29,410 nt of DNA from CAZGLR01 sp964526635 (GTDB lineage Bacteria > Zixibacteria > MSB-5A5 > GN15 > JAAZOE01): the NCBI GenBank assembly GCA_964526635.1, contig CAZGLR010000034.1, positions 1 through 29,410 on the forward strand, in the 5' to 3' direction. Every line of letters begins with the position of its first letter. The stretch's first letter is position 1. Positions 1-8,636 of this stretch are shown piece after piece. The position numbers and the translations under genes were made by a program. The notes under the pieces were generated by a model. The model worked only from the letters and a program-made list of their open reading frames with translations, was not told the origin of the DNA and searched no databases.

Positions 1-862
1 GACGAGTATATCGCCGGGCGATTTCACGGCGCCGGTTGAGCGATGGCCTGAGTTGATTGAGCTGCGAGACGCCCAGGGCAGCCTGAATGTCGGTCATGCG
101 ATAATTATAACCCAACTCCTGCATCTCGTAATACCACGGATTAGGTATGGATTGGGTATCGCAGGCGAGAACTTCGTTTGTGAATCCGGAGCGTACGATA
201 CCATGATTTCTGAACTGACGGACTCGTTCGGCCAGACGATCTTCCTGACAGACAACCGCGCCGCCCTCGCCGGTGGCCAGATGCTTCACCGGATGGAAGG
301 AGAAGACAGTCATATCGCTGTGCGGTGAGGCGCCGATTATGAAACGGTCAATACCTGACGTATAGGCAGCGCCGAGGGCATGGCAGGCATCATCGATAAT
401 ATAGGCGCCGTGAGCCATCGCCAATTCGTGAAGTCGGGCCAGGTCAGCCGGCTGACCGGCGAAATGGACAGGCACGATGGCCTTGATTCGTTTGTGTGGA
501 TCGTTTTCGAGGATGTTCTGGACATCATCGGGATTGATTAAACCGGTTTTGGGATCGCAATCGGCAAAAATGACATCGGCGCCGACAAAACGGGCGCAGT
601 TGGCCGTGGCGACAAAACTGACAGGCGAAGTTAGTATCGCATCACCGGGACCGATATCGAGCGCCAGCATGGCCAGATGCAGGGCGGCGGTGCCGCTGGA
701 GCAGACGACCGTATTGCGGGCGCCGAGAAAGTCGCACAGGGCATCCTCGAATTTCGGTATCGCCGGACCGGTGGTCAGCCAGTCGGATTGGAGAACGTCA
801 ACCACCGCGGCGATATCATCATCGGTAATATATTGACGGCTATAGGGCAAAAACTCAGACAT
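1..862 (-). CDS. pseC: PseC-type aminotransferase (partial, C-terminus off window)
   Basis: DegT/DnrJ/EryC1/StrS-family PLP aminotransferase, most like PseC, which aminates UDP-4-keto-6-deoxy-L-AltNAc in pseudaminic acid synthesis. The reading frame is open from an ATG at 862 to the window edge, giving about 287 of the roughly 380 residues usual for the family. The N-terminus has the PseC-like stretch SDWLTTGP. An SFHPVKHLATGEGGA motif near residue 190 holds the PLP-binding lysine, and CSSGTAAL lies in the cofactor region. The ATG follows the stop of pseB after one base (TGAcATG), so the two genes are translationally coupled in one leftward operon. The DegT family also includes other sugar aminotransferases; the adjacent PseB makes PseC the best call. 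Confidence 0.88.
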   Translation of the reverse strand, partial: MSEFLPYSRQYITDDDIAAVVDVLQSDWLTTGPAIPKFEDALCDFLGARNTVVCSSGTAALHLAMLALDIGPGDAILTSPVSFVATANCARFVGADVIFADCDPKTGLINPDDVQNILENDPHKRIKAIVPVHFAGQPADLARLHELAMAHGAYIIDDACHALGAAYTSGIDRFIIGASPHSDMTVFSFHPVKHLATGEGGAVVCQEDRLAERVRQFRNHGIVRSGFTNEVLACDTQSIPNPWYYEMQELGYNYRMTDIQAALGVSQLNQLRPSLNRRREIARRYTR

Positions 863-863
863 G

Positions 864-2054
864 TCACACCCCTTCACTGATCGGTTCTTCGCGCGAAGCG
901 GCCGTGGCTGTTCGGGACCGCACGGCCGTGATATCGCTGACATCCTCGGTACCGCGAATGAGGGTAATACGGCGCCGGTGGGTTTCGACCGGTTTGGTGT
1001 CGCCGACAGTAAAGCCCGCATCGCAATATTTTTGAATCATCTCCCGGAGTTCGCTGACTCCGAGCCAGCGGTCATTGGTGCCGCTGGAGAAATGAAAATT
1101 ATCGGCGCAGCGGCAGCCGTTGAGCGTGGTCATGAATTCATCGGTATTCCAGACCGGCATGGAGGGCAAAATGACGTAATGATTTTCGAACTCGATAGTA
1201 TTCAGGGCATCGGTTTCGGTTATCATCTCCTCGTGAAGTTTTTCTCCCGGGCGGATGCCGATAAATATCTTTTTGCATTCGGGTGCGACGGCTTCGGCCA
1301 GATCCATGATACGGTAGCTGGGGATTTTGGGGACAAATATCTCGCCGCCCCACATATGGGTGAGGGCATAGAGAACCAGGTCGACCCCCTCTTCCAGGGT
1401 GATATTGAAGCGGGTCATGCGGCGGTCGGTAATGGGGACGACCCCTTCGTGGCGTTTTTTCAGGAAAAAGGGTATCACACTGCCGCGGCTGCCCATGACA
1501 TTGCCATAGCGCACAACTGAAAAGCGGATATCATGTCCGCCGCGGAAATTGTTTCCCGAGACAAACAGTTTATCCGAGCAAAGCTTGGTGGCGCCATAAA
1601 GATTGATGGGGGCCGCAGCCTTGTCGGTCGAAAGCGCCACAACCTGCGAGACACCGGTATCAATTGCGTTTTCGATGACATTCTGGGCGCCGATAATATT
1701 GGTCTTGATGGCTTCGAATGGATTGTACTCGGCGGCCGGTACCTGCTTGAGTGCGGCGGCATGGATCACGATATCGACACGTTCCATGGCGCGGCGCATG
1801 CGGTCCTTATCCCGAACATCACCGATGAAATACCGCATCTGCGGATACCGCGACACCGAAAATTCCTGGGCCATGTCGAACTGCTTGAGTTCATCCCGCG
1901 AATAGACGACCAACCGGCGGATATCGGGATATCGTTTGAGAATAGTCGCAATGAATTTCTTGCCAAACGATCCGGTTCCGCCGGTGACCATGATGGATTT
2001 ACCGGAGAGCATCGAGACCGCTTTTGAGCTTCCCTGCTGTGAATAGCCAGTCAT
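864..2054 (-). CDS. pseB: UDP-GlcNAc 4,6-dehydratase (inverting), PseB
   Basis: Extended short-chain dehydrogenase/reductase that converts UDP-GlcNAc to the 4-keto-6-deoxy-L-arabino intermediate, the first step of pseudaminic acid synthesis. Near the N-terminus is the nucleotide-binding VTGGTGSFGKKF. Further in are LSTDKAAAP and NLYGATK (the YxxxK active site). Family members normally start at the internal MLSGKS (codon at 2012). The ATG at 2054 is chosen because GGGGAAGG sits just upstream of it, while 2012 has no well-placed ribosome site. At 396 residues it is longer than the usual 330-345 or so. The excess is a basic, Thr/Ser-rich tail of about 50 residues after the conserved C-terminal helix. 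It lies 17 bases downstream of the SLBB export gene and 1 base from pseC. Confidence 0.92.
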   Translation of the reverse strand: MTGYSQQGSSKAVSMLSGKSIMVTGGTGSFGKKFIATILKRYPDIRRLVVYSRDELKQFDMAQEFSVSRYPQMRYFIGDVRDKDRMRRAMERVDIVIHAAALKQVPAAEYNPFEAIKTNIIGAQNVIENAIDTGVSQVVALSTDKAAAPINLYGATKLCSDKLFVSGNNFRGGHDIRFSVVRYGNVMGSRGSVIPFFLKKRHEGVVPITDRRMTRFNITLEEGVDLVLYALTHMWGGEIFVPKIPSYRIMDLAEAVAPECKKIFIGIRPGEKLHEEMITETDALNTIEFENHYVILPSMPVWNTDEFMTTLNGCRCADNFHFSSGTNDRWLGVSELREMIQKYCDAGFTVGDTKPVETHRRRITLIRGTEDVSDITAVRSRTATAASREEPISEGV

Positions 2055-2071
2055 AACACCTTCCCCTTTAC

Positions 2072-4429
2072 TTACAGCCGATCTATAATCAGCGCGGTTG
2101 TGGCCAGTCCCGTAATGATCGATGCTGTCGTGGCCAGGAATTTTAGTAGGTCTTTTTCTTTTTTGATTTTTGCCGGGACGACGATGACATCGCCGAGTTC
2201 GACTTTTTGTGAGGTCACACCGCCATCGGCATACACCCGGCCATTGGCCCTGACCAACCGCACTTCGCTTTTATCGGCGCGCTTGGTATATCCTCCGGCC
2301 TGGGAGAGATAGAAGCGGACGTTTTTGTCCGGCTGAAAATTGATTGTGCCATTGGAGCAGACTTCGCCCAGTACCGAAATACCGGTTGGGATTTCCGGTA
2401 CATAGATTTCATCGCCGGTCTGCAGCTTAAAGTCGCCCTCGGTTCCGCCGGACGCGATCAGGCGTTCCATGTCGACAATGATGCGATCCATCTCGTCCTG
2501 ATCAACCGAACCAACATCGATTGGCTTGAGTACGCCTGATGTATCCGCCAGAAGCGGCAGTGAGCTTTCTACGATGTTGCTGATATTTTTCCTCTGGAGA
2601 TCATCAACAATGGCCCGTCGGCGAAAGACGCTGCCGATCGGGAACGCTTTCCGGGTAAAGCCGCCGGCCCGGTTGATTAAATCCCACAGGGTTTCATCAT
2701 TGTGAGTCAGGCTGTATTTGCCCGGGAAACGGACCTCGCCGTTGATTGTGACCACCCGATGGCGCTGGTAGCCGGGAATTTTCCTGATAAAGAGGTGATC
2801 GTTTTCCTGCAGAATGATTTCGGTACCGAGGTTATTTTCGAGATTGAGGCTGATAATATTAGTATTGCCTTCGGTATCGATACGCGCCAGTTCGGCTGTC
2901 AGCAGATAGGCGCTGGTCTGCAGATTGCCGGCCATGAATATCAAATCGGCGGCGGTCATGCTATCATAGAGTTGATACTGTCCCGGTTTCTGGACCATGC
3001 CGTCGACAAACACATGCTTGACCCGTTCCACCTGATCGGTGCTGTAGATGACCAGCGAATCGAGATCTTCAAGTAGCATGTCTCCCGATGGTTCCGAATC
3101 AAACAACGGTTCCAGGTTGACGGCGATCAGTTCGATCCGGCCATCTTCGTGATGGCGATACAAGTCGGCCCGTTTGCGATACACCTTGTTTGGCAAAAGC
3201 TGGCCTTTGTCGATCAGATCGGACAGGTGCATTTCATCATGGCGCTCGAAAGTTCCCGGGTGCTTGACCATGCCGGTAATCCAAACCAGGTTATGTCGCA
3301 TCTGATAAATAGAAAACACCGACAGATCATCACCGTCGAATAACGGCAGATTCTGATCGGTGGTTGTGGTCAGGTCGACATCGAGAATCATCCGTGAATC
3401 ATTTTGTCCGATGCGATCCAGCATCAGGCGACTGAGGTAAGCGCTGGCGGTCGGGCCGCCGGCCAGGTCGATCAAATCCGAGACTGTCTCGGTACCGGTC
3501 AGTTCATATATTGCCGGTCGTTTGACTTCACCGCGTATAGCGGCCTGATCGCCGACCAGCGGCACGAAGATGACATCACCGGCCTGCAGCGGCAGGTCAC
3601 AGGTTTTATCACCGTTGATCAGGAAATCATAGAGATCGACAATAGTTGTCTCACGGTTCCGGATGAGTTTGATACTGCGGAAGGAGCCGTTGTCCGTCGG
3701 CCCGCCGGCTTTATACAGCGCCGTAAACAGTGTCCCCAGTGCGGAGAGGGGATATCCGCCGGGTGCGGCCACTTCGCCATAGACAAATACTTTTATGGTT
3801 CGAATCTTACCCAGCGTGACCCGTTTCTCATAGCCGGAGTACACTGTTTTTAGCTGGGTATCAAGCCGCCGGGAAAACTCGGGCAAAGTCATTCCCCAGG
3901 CGGTTATTTCGCCGACTTTGGGAATAAAGACATTGCCGTGGCGATCAACGGTCAGATTCCATTCCTGCTCAACCCGTCCCCATAAACTGATAAGAATGTT
4001 GTCGCCGGGGCCAAGCATATAATCTTCGGGGACCAGTGATAAATTGATTTCGCCCACGTTGGGATTGATAAAGAGATTGGCGCCGAAGCGCTCCACGAGG
4101 GCATTATCGGGAAGAATTAATTGCTGCTGCGCGGTGGTCGAATCCGGCGCATAGTCGGATTCGAGTGATTCTTTCCATGAGTTTTCAGACAGCGAATCGC
4201 GTCGCGAGCGTTGATCCGCGGCCGGTAAATCAGCGTTGAGACTGTCTTCGGCAAAAATCGGCGGAGTGGCATATTGCGCGTTCGGGGATGTCTGATTTTC
4301 GAATTGTTCCCGGTATTGTTTTTTGAATGCCTTGAGTTGCGCCGATTCGGTCTGGGCGAAGCCATCCGTGACCCAGTTGATGCAGATCAGGATGATTACC
4401 CAGAGGGTAATCCAGAAAATTCGTTTCAT
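2072..4429 (-). CDS. SLBB-repeat polysaccharide export protein
   Basis: Outer-membrane/periplasmic polysaccharide export protein of the Wza-like class. The chosen start (ATG at 4429) follows GGAAGG and begins a signal peptide (MKRIFWITLWVIILICINW, ending near GFAQ); the longer upstream frame adds a non-signal-like extension. A low-complexity region is followed by the poly-export domain (YMLGPGDNILISLWG). After that come about six SLBB units, each marked by a G-x-V-x-x-P-G-like turn such as VFVYGEVAAPGGY, VFVDGMVQKPGQY and VTINGEVRFPGKY. The C-terminus ends in a hydrophobic segment (TTASIITGLATTALII) that could be membrane-spanning. There is no lipobox, unlike E. coli Wza, and it is about twice the length of Wza. 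First gene of the pse operon in this window. Confidence 0.88.
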   Translation of the reverse strand: MKRIFWITLWVIILICINWVTDGFAQTESAQLKAFKKQYREQFENQTSPNAQYATPPIFAEDSLNADLPAADQRSRRDSLSENSWKESLESDYAPDSTTAQQQLILPDNALVERFGANLFINPNVGEINLSLVPEDYMLGPGDNILISLWGRVEQEWNLTVDRHGNVFIPKVGEITAWGMTLPEFSRRLDTQLKTVYSGYEKRVTLGKIRTIKVFVYGEVAAPGGYPLSALGTLFTALYKAGGPTDNGSFRSIKLIRNRETTIVDLYDFLINGDKTCDLPLQAGDVIFVPLVGDQAAIRGEVKRPAIYELTGTETVSDLIDLAGGPTASAYLSRLMLDRIGQNDSRMILDVDLTTTTDQNLPLFDGDDLSVFSIYQMRHNLVWITGMVKHPGTFERHDEMHLSDLIDKGQLLPNKVYRKRADLYRHHEDGRIELIAVNLEPLFDSEPSGDMLLEDLDSLVIYSTDQVERVKHVFVDGMVQKPGQYQLYDSMTAADLIFMAGNLQTSAYLLTAELARIDTEGNTNIISLNLENNLGTEIILQENDHLFIRKIPGYQRHRVVTINGEVRFPGKYSLTHNDETLWDLINRAGGFTRKAFPIGSVFRRRAIVDDLQRKNISNIVESSLPLLADTSGVLKPIDVGSVDQDEMDRIIVDMERLIASGGTEGDFKLQTGDEIYVPEIPTGISVLGEVCSNGTINFQPDKNVRFYLSQAGGYTKRADKSEVRLVRANGRVYADGGVTSQKVELGDVIVVPAKIKKEKDLLKFLATTASIITGLATTALIIDRL

Positions 4430-4852
4430 GATCAACCTTCCATGGTTTGATGCTTTCTGCGGACCTCTTATGCAGGTGCGGTGCCGGATGCGGAAAAAAC
4501 TACCCAATTGCTTGCAAGAACGGCTGTTAGCCGCGCGGAACCAGGGTCCTGCCGGGGGCTGTCTGATTGGTGTCGGGATTTAATTTCCGGGTATGGAGGA
4601 AAAATTTGCCTCTTCGATTGCAAAAAAACGCGGGTTTGGTCGTCTATAATGAAACTTGCCGTCCGTCAGGCCGGCCCCGGTATAAAAAAATACCGGCAGG
4701 CTTGACAAAGGATGGTGTATATAGTAAGTTTCGATTTCGTTTTTGCCGCTGAATCGGGGTAGCTTGACAGGGGTAAAAGCATTAGAGAGTTATAGATAGC
4801 ATTGCCGGAATAGTATATAACACTGTTCGAGAGTATAGAGGTGGAGTTGAGG
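4430..4852. other. Divergent intergenic region, 423 bp
   Basis: This gap lies between the leftward glycan operon and the rightward porin gene. Short frames here show no recognisable protein and no ribosome sites. It holds a perfect inverted repeat at 4677-4696, two TTGACA boxes (4702 and 4764) and AT-rich stretches near 4710-4730 and 4785-4820. Neither TTGACA has a good -10 at 16-18 bp, so I do not assign a firm promoter. Both divergent genes must be driven from here. Confidence 0.6.
4677..4696. repeat. Perfect inverted repeat upstream of a TTGACA box
   Basis: CCGGTAT, six A, ATACCGG: a 7-bp perfect inverted repeat ending 5 bases before TTGACA at 4702. There is no T-tract after it on the plus strand, so it does not look like a terminator. 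An operator or an upstream hairpin for the porin gene is possible but unproven. Confidence 0.45.
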
Positions 4853-6340
4853 ATGAGAGGAGCATTAGTTACTCTGCTCAGTGTCTTTTGTACACTGTGC
4901 CTGGTACTCCCTGCCGAAAGCGGCGGTGTAAGCATCTGGGCGGTCGGCGCCAAGGCGAAAGCCATGGGTGGAGCCTTCCGTGCAGTCAGCGATGATTGGT
5001 CTGCCGCCTATTACAATCCGGCCGGATTGTATTATGTCACGGAGAATCAATTCAGCATCAATGAAAACATCACTCATTATCGCTTCCAGTACACCCCCAT
5101 GGTGACCTACGGTGATTATGAGGTGGGGTACTACAACGGATCAGAAATCCGTAATCACTACGAAATCATCACCAATCCGATGCTGGGTGGCTTTATCAAG
5201 GTTCCCCTCGCCGGACGCAAATTCGTTATGGGACTATCGGTCTTTCAGCCCTTTGACGCCAACCTGTCCTGGAACGTATTCCAGAATCCGAATAACAATG
5301 CTGCGCTCCCGGGCCGCCAGATCGAACACAATTTCGATGCGGTGGCTATCAACTGGATCGGCACATATGAGTTGCTGGAAGATCAGTTGAGCATCGGGGT
5401 GTCGGCCGGTTTGCTGAAAGCGGATCATGAATACGGCGGCTTTTTCCTTCGACCCAATCCGATTGATTCGAATGCGCCCTACTACAGTGATATTGCGGGT
5501 CGGCCGAACGAGCTCATCACGCAATGGCAGAAGTCCGAGGGTGCGGGATATGCTCCCAATTTCCGGTTTGGTGTGCTGTACAAGCCGACGTCAAAACTTC
5601 GCGTCGGGGCGACTTTTGCTCCCGGCATGTCTGTTACCGCCGAGGGCAATGTCGAAATGTATTTCTACATGCCCGACATTCCCTCCTATCATAATCGGAC
5701 GGATGTTCGGACGTCACCCGATTCGATAAATTTTATTCTCTCCTCCGGAGCCACCTATCGGGCCAATGCGACATATCAGAGCGAAATCACTCTGCCGACT
5801 CAGTTGGCGCTGGGTCTCGCCTATCAGTTGTCCGAGCGCATGCTGGTCACCGGTGATGTCGAGTATAATCTATGGTCCAGCTATGATGGCTATCACTTCG
5901 ATTATGCCTTCGCCGACAGCAACGTGACGCGCAATGCCGAATTGAATGAATGGATGGTTTCAGATATGGCGCTGCCGGTCAAATGGCGCGATACCTGGCG
6001 GGCCGGTCTTGGCCTCCAGTACACGGCCAAAGACTGGTTGTTGTTGCGCGGCGGTTATTCCGCTGATCAATCGCCCTATGATGAAGACGAGGGCGGCGGC
6101 CTGCATCCGGCGTATTTCGATACCGGCTTGAAACACAGCGCTCATCTGGGTTTTGGTCTTGTATTCGAACACATCACGATCGATGTCGCCACCCAGTACA
6201 TTCATTTCCCGGAAACGACTGAAAAGGCCAATGTGAATTGGGAAAGCAACGGCGATACTGATAACATCGTGGATAATATGGCCGGTACGTACAAAGGAAC
6301 CGCCTGGGAGTCAATTGTGCAGTTTACGGTGCGGTTTTAA
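4853..6340 (+). CDS. OmpP1/FadL/TodX-family outer-membrane protein
   Basis: Outer-membrane beta-barrel of the family that carries hydrophobic compounds such as long-chain fatty acids. After a signal peptide (MRGALVTLLSVFCTLCLVLP, cleaved near AESGG) comes the family's N-terminal signature: AKAMGGAFRAVSDDWSAA followed by YYNPAGLYY. The rest alternates polar and aromatic strands and ends in VQFTVRF, a C-terminal aromatic typical of barrels. The ATG at 4853 is preferred over an in-frame GTG at 4841: it begins directly at the signal peptide and has GGTGGAG upstream. About 495 residues, usual for the family. The next gene, a lipoprotein, begins 17 bases later, so the two probably share a transcript. 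The substrate cannot be read from sequence. Confidence 0.85.
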   Translation: MRGALVTLLSVFCTLCLVLPAESGGVSIWAVGAKAKAMGGAFRAVSDDWSAAYYNPAGLYYVTENQFSINENITHYRFQYTPMVTYGDYEVGYYNGSEIRNHYEIITNPMLGGFIKVPLAGRKFVMGLSVFQPFDANLSWNVFQNPNNNAALPGRQIEHNFDAVAINWIGTYELLEDQLSIGVSAGLLKADHEYGGFFLRPNPIDSNAPYYSDIAGRPNELITQWQKSEGAGYAPNFRFGVLYKPTSKLRVGATFAPGMSVTAEGNVEMYFYMPDIPSYHNRTDVRTSPDSINFILSSGATYRANATYQSEITLPTQLALGLAYQLSERMLVTGDVEYNLWSSYDGYHFDYAFADSNVTRNAELNEWMVSDMALPVKWRDTWRAGLGLQYTAKDWLLLRGGYSADQSPYDEDEGGGLHPAYFDTGLKHSAHLGFGLVFEHITIDVATQYIHFPETTEKANVNWESNGDTDNIVDNMAGTYKGTAWESIVQFTVRF

Positions 6341-6357
6341 CGGAGGGTGATGAGAGA

Positions 6358-7671
6358 ATGCGCGAAATAATTATAAAACTACTGTGCGCGGTCTGTATAG
6401 CCCTGATGATTTTCGGCTGTACCGATAAAACCGGTGATAATCCGACTCGCTATTTTCCGAGCGATACCGGCGCGCGGGTGACGAATCCATTCAGTTCCTG
6501 GTCGCTGTTTTTCTCAAGCAGCTTCAATCCCGGCTTCCTGCCGGTCAACGTTTATACTCCTCCCGGCTATGATTTTACGGGTAACGGGCGACCGTATCCC
6601 GTCCTCTACCTGCTGGCGCCATTCCGCGGCGATGAGTTGTATTATTTTGATCATGGTCTGTCTGAGGTGGCCAATCGATTGATCGACGAGGGCAAAATCG
6701 AGCCGATGATCATTGTGTGTATCAGCGGCGAAAGCGATCTGGGAGGATCGTTCTATACCGATTCGAAACGCAATGGCGCCTATATGCGGGCGATTATCAC
6801 CGATACCATGTATCAGGAATTTGCTGAGGCCGGCACGTTTCTTAATTCACCCGGTGCCGGGGTTAAAGACCTGCTTGCCGATGCCTTGATTACGCGAATC
6901 GACGGTACCTACTCGACATTGCCCGATAAAGCGAATCGGGCTATTGCCGGTGTCGGCATGGGCGGCTATGGCGCCTTTCGGGCGACCCTGGAAAGCGATC
7001 TGTTTGGTTCGGTTTCGGCTGTTAATGCCCCTCTTGATTTCGATGGTCTCGGCGGCGGCGGCTTTATTACCCTGATCAATCAGCTGGCACCGGGTGGTGA
7101 CATTGACAACATCGACACGGCACTGGGTGATCCGAGCATGTCGTTAGTCGTGACGGCGGCCTCGGCCTTTACGCCGAATACCGTCGATTTTGATGTCGAT
7201 TACCTGTTCCTGAATGCCTTCGGTGTCGTTTCGCTGGCGATCGATTCTTCAACTATTGAGACGGCCATCCCGACACCATTTGCCACCGATATCTCCCTCC
7301 AGACGAGCCATAATGTGCATCTTCCGGTCATGCCGACCGGCGGTCTCAATTCAACCGTGTTTGGTGTCTGGCGCGATAATCATGATATCGCCAGTCTGTA
7401 TGCTGCGGCCGATGCCTCCCGGCAGTCTGACTTCGACAATCTCCCGAAGTTCCTCGTCAAATCCGAGGGCGCCGAGTTTTACTACAACCAGCAAATGGAC
7501 GGCTTTATGGAATTTTTGCAGAACAGCGGGAGTATCACGAATTATTCCATGATGGGATTCCGTGGCAATGACCTGTTGCAGGGGACATCAGCATTATTTA
7601 TCAATGATCTCCTTGAAGACCTGTTGATTTTCCATTCGGATAACTTTGATGTTCCGGACATTCTGGACTGA
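6358..7671 (+). CDS. Esterase-fold lipoprotein lacking the nucleophile serine
   Basis: Exported lipoprotein: MREIIIKLLCAVCIALMIFG precedes C21, a good lipobox. The body resembles the putative-esterase (esterase D/antigen 85-like) alpha/beta hydrolase family. VNVYTPPGYDFTGNGRPYPV then LYLLAP is the classic entry, MIIVCISGES follows, and IAGVGMGGYGAF is the nucleophile elbow. In active relatives the elbow reads G-x-S-M-G-G; here the serine position (about residue 200) is glycine (GVGMGG, codons ggt gtc ggc atg ggc ggc). This suggests a non-catalytic binding or structural protein, unless another residue has taken over. It follows the FadL-like gene closely and is followed by a strong terminator at 7699. 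The family assignment is moderately sure; the role is unknown. Confidence 0.75.
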   Translation: MREIIIKLLCAVCIALMIFGCTDKTGDNPTRYFPSDTGARVTNPFSSWSLFFSSSFNPGFLPVNVYTPPGYDFTGNGRPYPVLYLLAPFRGDELYYFDHGLSEVANRLIDEGKIEPMIIVCISGESDLGGSFYTDSKRNGAYMRAIITDTMYQEFAEAGTFLNSPGAGVKDLLADALITRIDGTYSTLPDKANRAIAGVGMGGYGAFRATLESDLFGSVSAVNAPLDFDGLGGGGFITLINQLAPGGDIDNIDTALGDPSMSLVVTAASAFTPNTVDFDVDYLFLNAFGVVSLAIDSSTIETAIPTPFATDISLQTSHNVHLPVMPTGGLNSTVFGVWRDNHDIASLYAAADASRQSDFDNLPKFLVKSEGAEFYYNQQMDGFMEFLQNSGSITNYSMMGFRGNDLLQGTSALFINDLLEDLLIFHSDNFDVPDILD

Positions 7672-7698
7672 TTCGTACCAGACATAGGTAAGCCATAG

Positions 7699-7731
7699 AC
7701 GGCCAGGTGACGCACTCACCTGGCCGTTTTT
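7699..7731 (+). terminator. Rho-independent terminator
   Basis: A perfect 12-bp stem (ACGGCCAGGTGA / TCACCTGGCCGT) with a 5-base loop and a run of five T. It ends the porin-lipoprotein transcript, 28 bases after the lipoprotein stop codon. Confidence 0.9.
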
Positions 7732-7747
7732 CCTGAGGGTAGCAGAT

Positions 7748-8458
7748 ATGAGTTATGATATCATCTCGATCGGTGCCCATCCCGACGACGTCGAAGTCGG
7801 TTCCGGCGGGGTATTGATCAAGGCCGCCCGGGCCGGGTATCGAGTGGGTATAATCTATCTGACCGCCGGTGAAATGGGTACCGGCGGGGATACCGAAACC
7901 CGGAGCCGTGAGGCCGCTGATGCTGCCGCAAAGATGGGCGCCGACCTGATCAAAACCTATGACTGGGGCGATGCGGCGCTGGTTGACGATCTTGAAAAAC
8001 GGGCTTTTCTGGCCGCCGATATCCGCGCCTGCCGGCCTCGCGTCATTCTCTGCCCGACGCCGCAGGTTGGCCACGGGCGCCGTCAGTCGCATCCGGATCA
8101 TGTCGCAGCCGGAGTCATTACTATCAATGCCGCCAATTTGGCTTCGTTGAAGAAGGCCGGAATCGATGGCGAACCCTATACTGTTGCTCGCATTTTCCAC
8201 TTTTTCCTTCCCCCGGGAATGGAGCCTGATTTTGTTGTGGATATCACCGATGCCTTCGACGACTGGATTAACGCTCTCAAAGCGCATAAAAGCCAGTTTC
8301 TTAATCCGGAAAAATCACATAATTATCTCGATATTCTGGAAAGTCTGGCCCGTCAATATGGTATCCTGGCGGGGGTAAAATACGCCCAGGGGTTTAAGGC
8401 CGATCAGACTCCGGTTATTGACGATATCCTCGAACTGGCTCTGGTGGAACGATTTTAA
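7748..8458 (+). CDS. bshB1: PIG-L family deacetylase, BshB1-like
   Basis: Zinc-dependent N-acetylglucosaminyl deacetylase of the PIG-L family. It is closest in pattern to BshB1, which removes the acetyl group from GlcNAc-malate in bacillithiol synthesis. The zinc-binding AHPDD is at residues 10-14 and the second zinc motif SHPDH is near 117. The C-terminal part (PDFVVDITDAF, then KAHKSQFL, then GVKYAQGFKA) matches the BshB1 pattern rather than mycothiol or LPS deacetylases. 236 residues is the usual length. Translation starts at an ATG preceded by GAGGGTAG. It stands alone between a terminator and the lipid cluster. bshA and bshC are not in this window, so the bacillithiol role is inferred. 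Confidence 0.8.
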   Translation: MSYDIISIGAHPDDVEVGSGGVLIKAARAGYRVGIIYLTAGEMGTGGDTETRSREAADAAAKMGADLIKTYDWGDAALVDDLEKRAFLAADIRACRPRVILCPTPQVGHGRRQSHPDHVAAGVITINAANLASLKKAGIDGEPYTVARIFHFFLPPGMEPDFVVDITDAFDDWINALKAHKSQFLNPEKSHNYLDILESLARQYGILAGVKYAQGFKADQTPVIDDILELALVERF

Positions 8459-8551
8459 TGTCTTATTGTTATGCAAAAGGCGACCACAGCCGGACCGACC
8501 GGGAAAACAGCCCCGGCCGGAGTTAATCCGGCGGGCCGAAAAAACGAAAAT

Positions 8552-8584
8552 CCTGACGTAACTCGTTGTCAGGCATAAATTTTT
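8552..8584 (+). terminator. Possible weak terminator
   Basis: A 6-bp stem (CCTGAC / GTCAGG) with a 10-base loop, followed six bases later by five T. It lies after the deacetylase gene and just before the promoter of the lipid cluster. The T-run is further from the stem than is ideal. Confidence 0.4.
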
Positions 8585-8599
8585 GAGCATAGAAAGTGC

Positions 8600-8628
8600 T
8601 TGACACCGAATAACCAATTGCTTACTTT
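8600..8628 (+). promoter_or_regulatory. Sigma70-type promoter of the yceD-fab operon
   Basis: TTGACA (8600-8605), 17 bp, TACTTT (8623-8628). The -35 is perfect, the spacing ideal and the -10 moderate. The predicted start is near 8635, only a couple of bases before the yceD ATG at 8637, so the transcript would be nearly leaderless. No FapR- or FadR-like operator was recognised by eye. Confidence 0.6.
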
Positions 8629-8636
8629 GATACGCT

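Noticed and set aside
4481..4752. Short frames in the gap between the exporter and porin genes
   Set aside because: No ribosome sites and no recognisable domains, and they overlap each other and the inverted repeat.
4764..4796. TTGACA at 4764 with TATAGA as the porin promoter
   Set aside because: Spacing is 21 bp, outside the usual 16-18; not called as a promoter.
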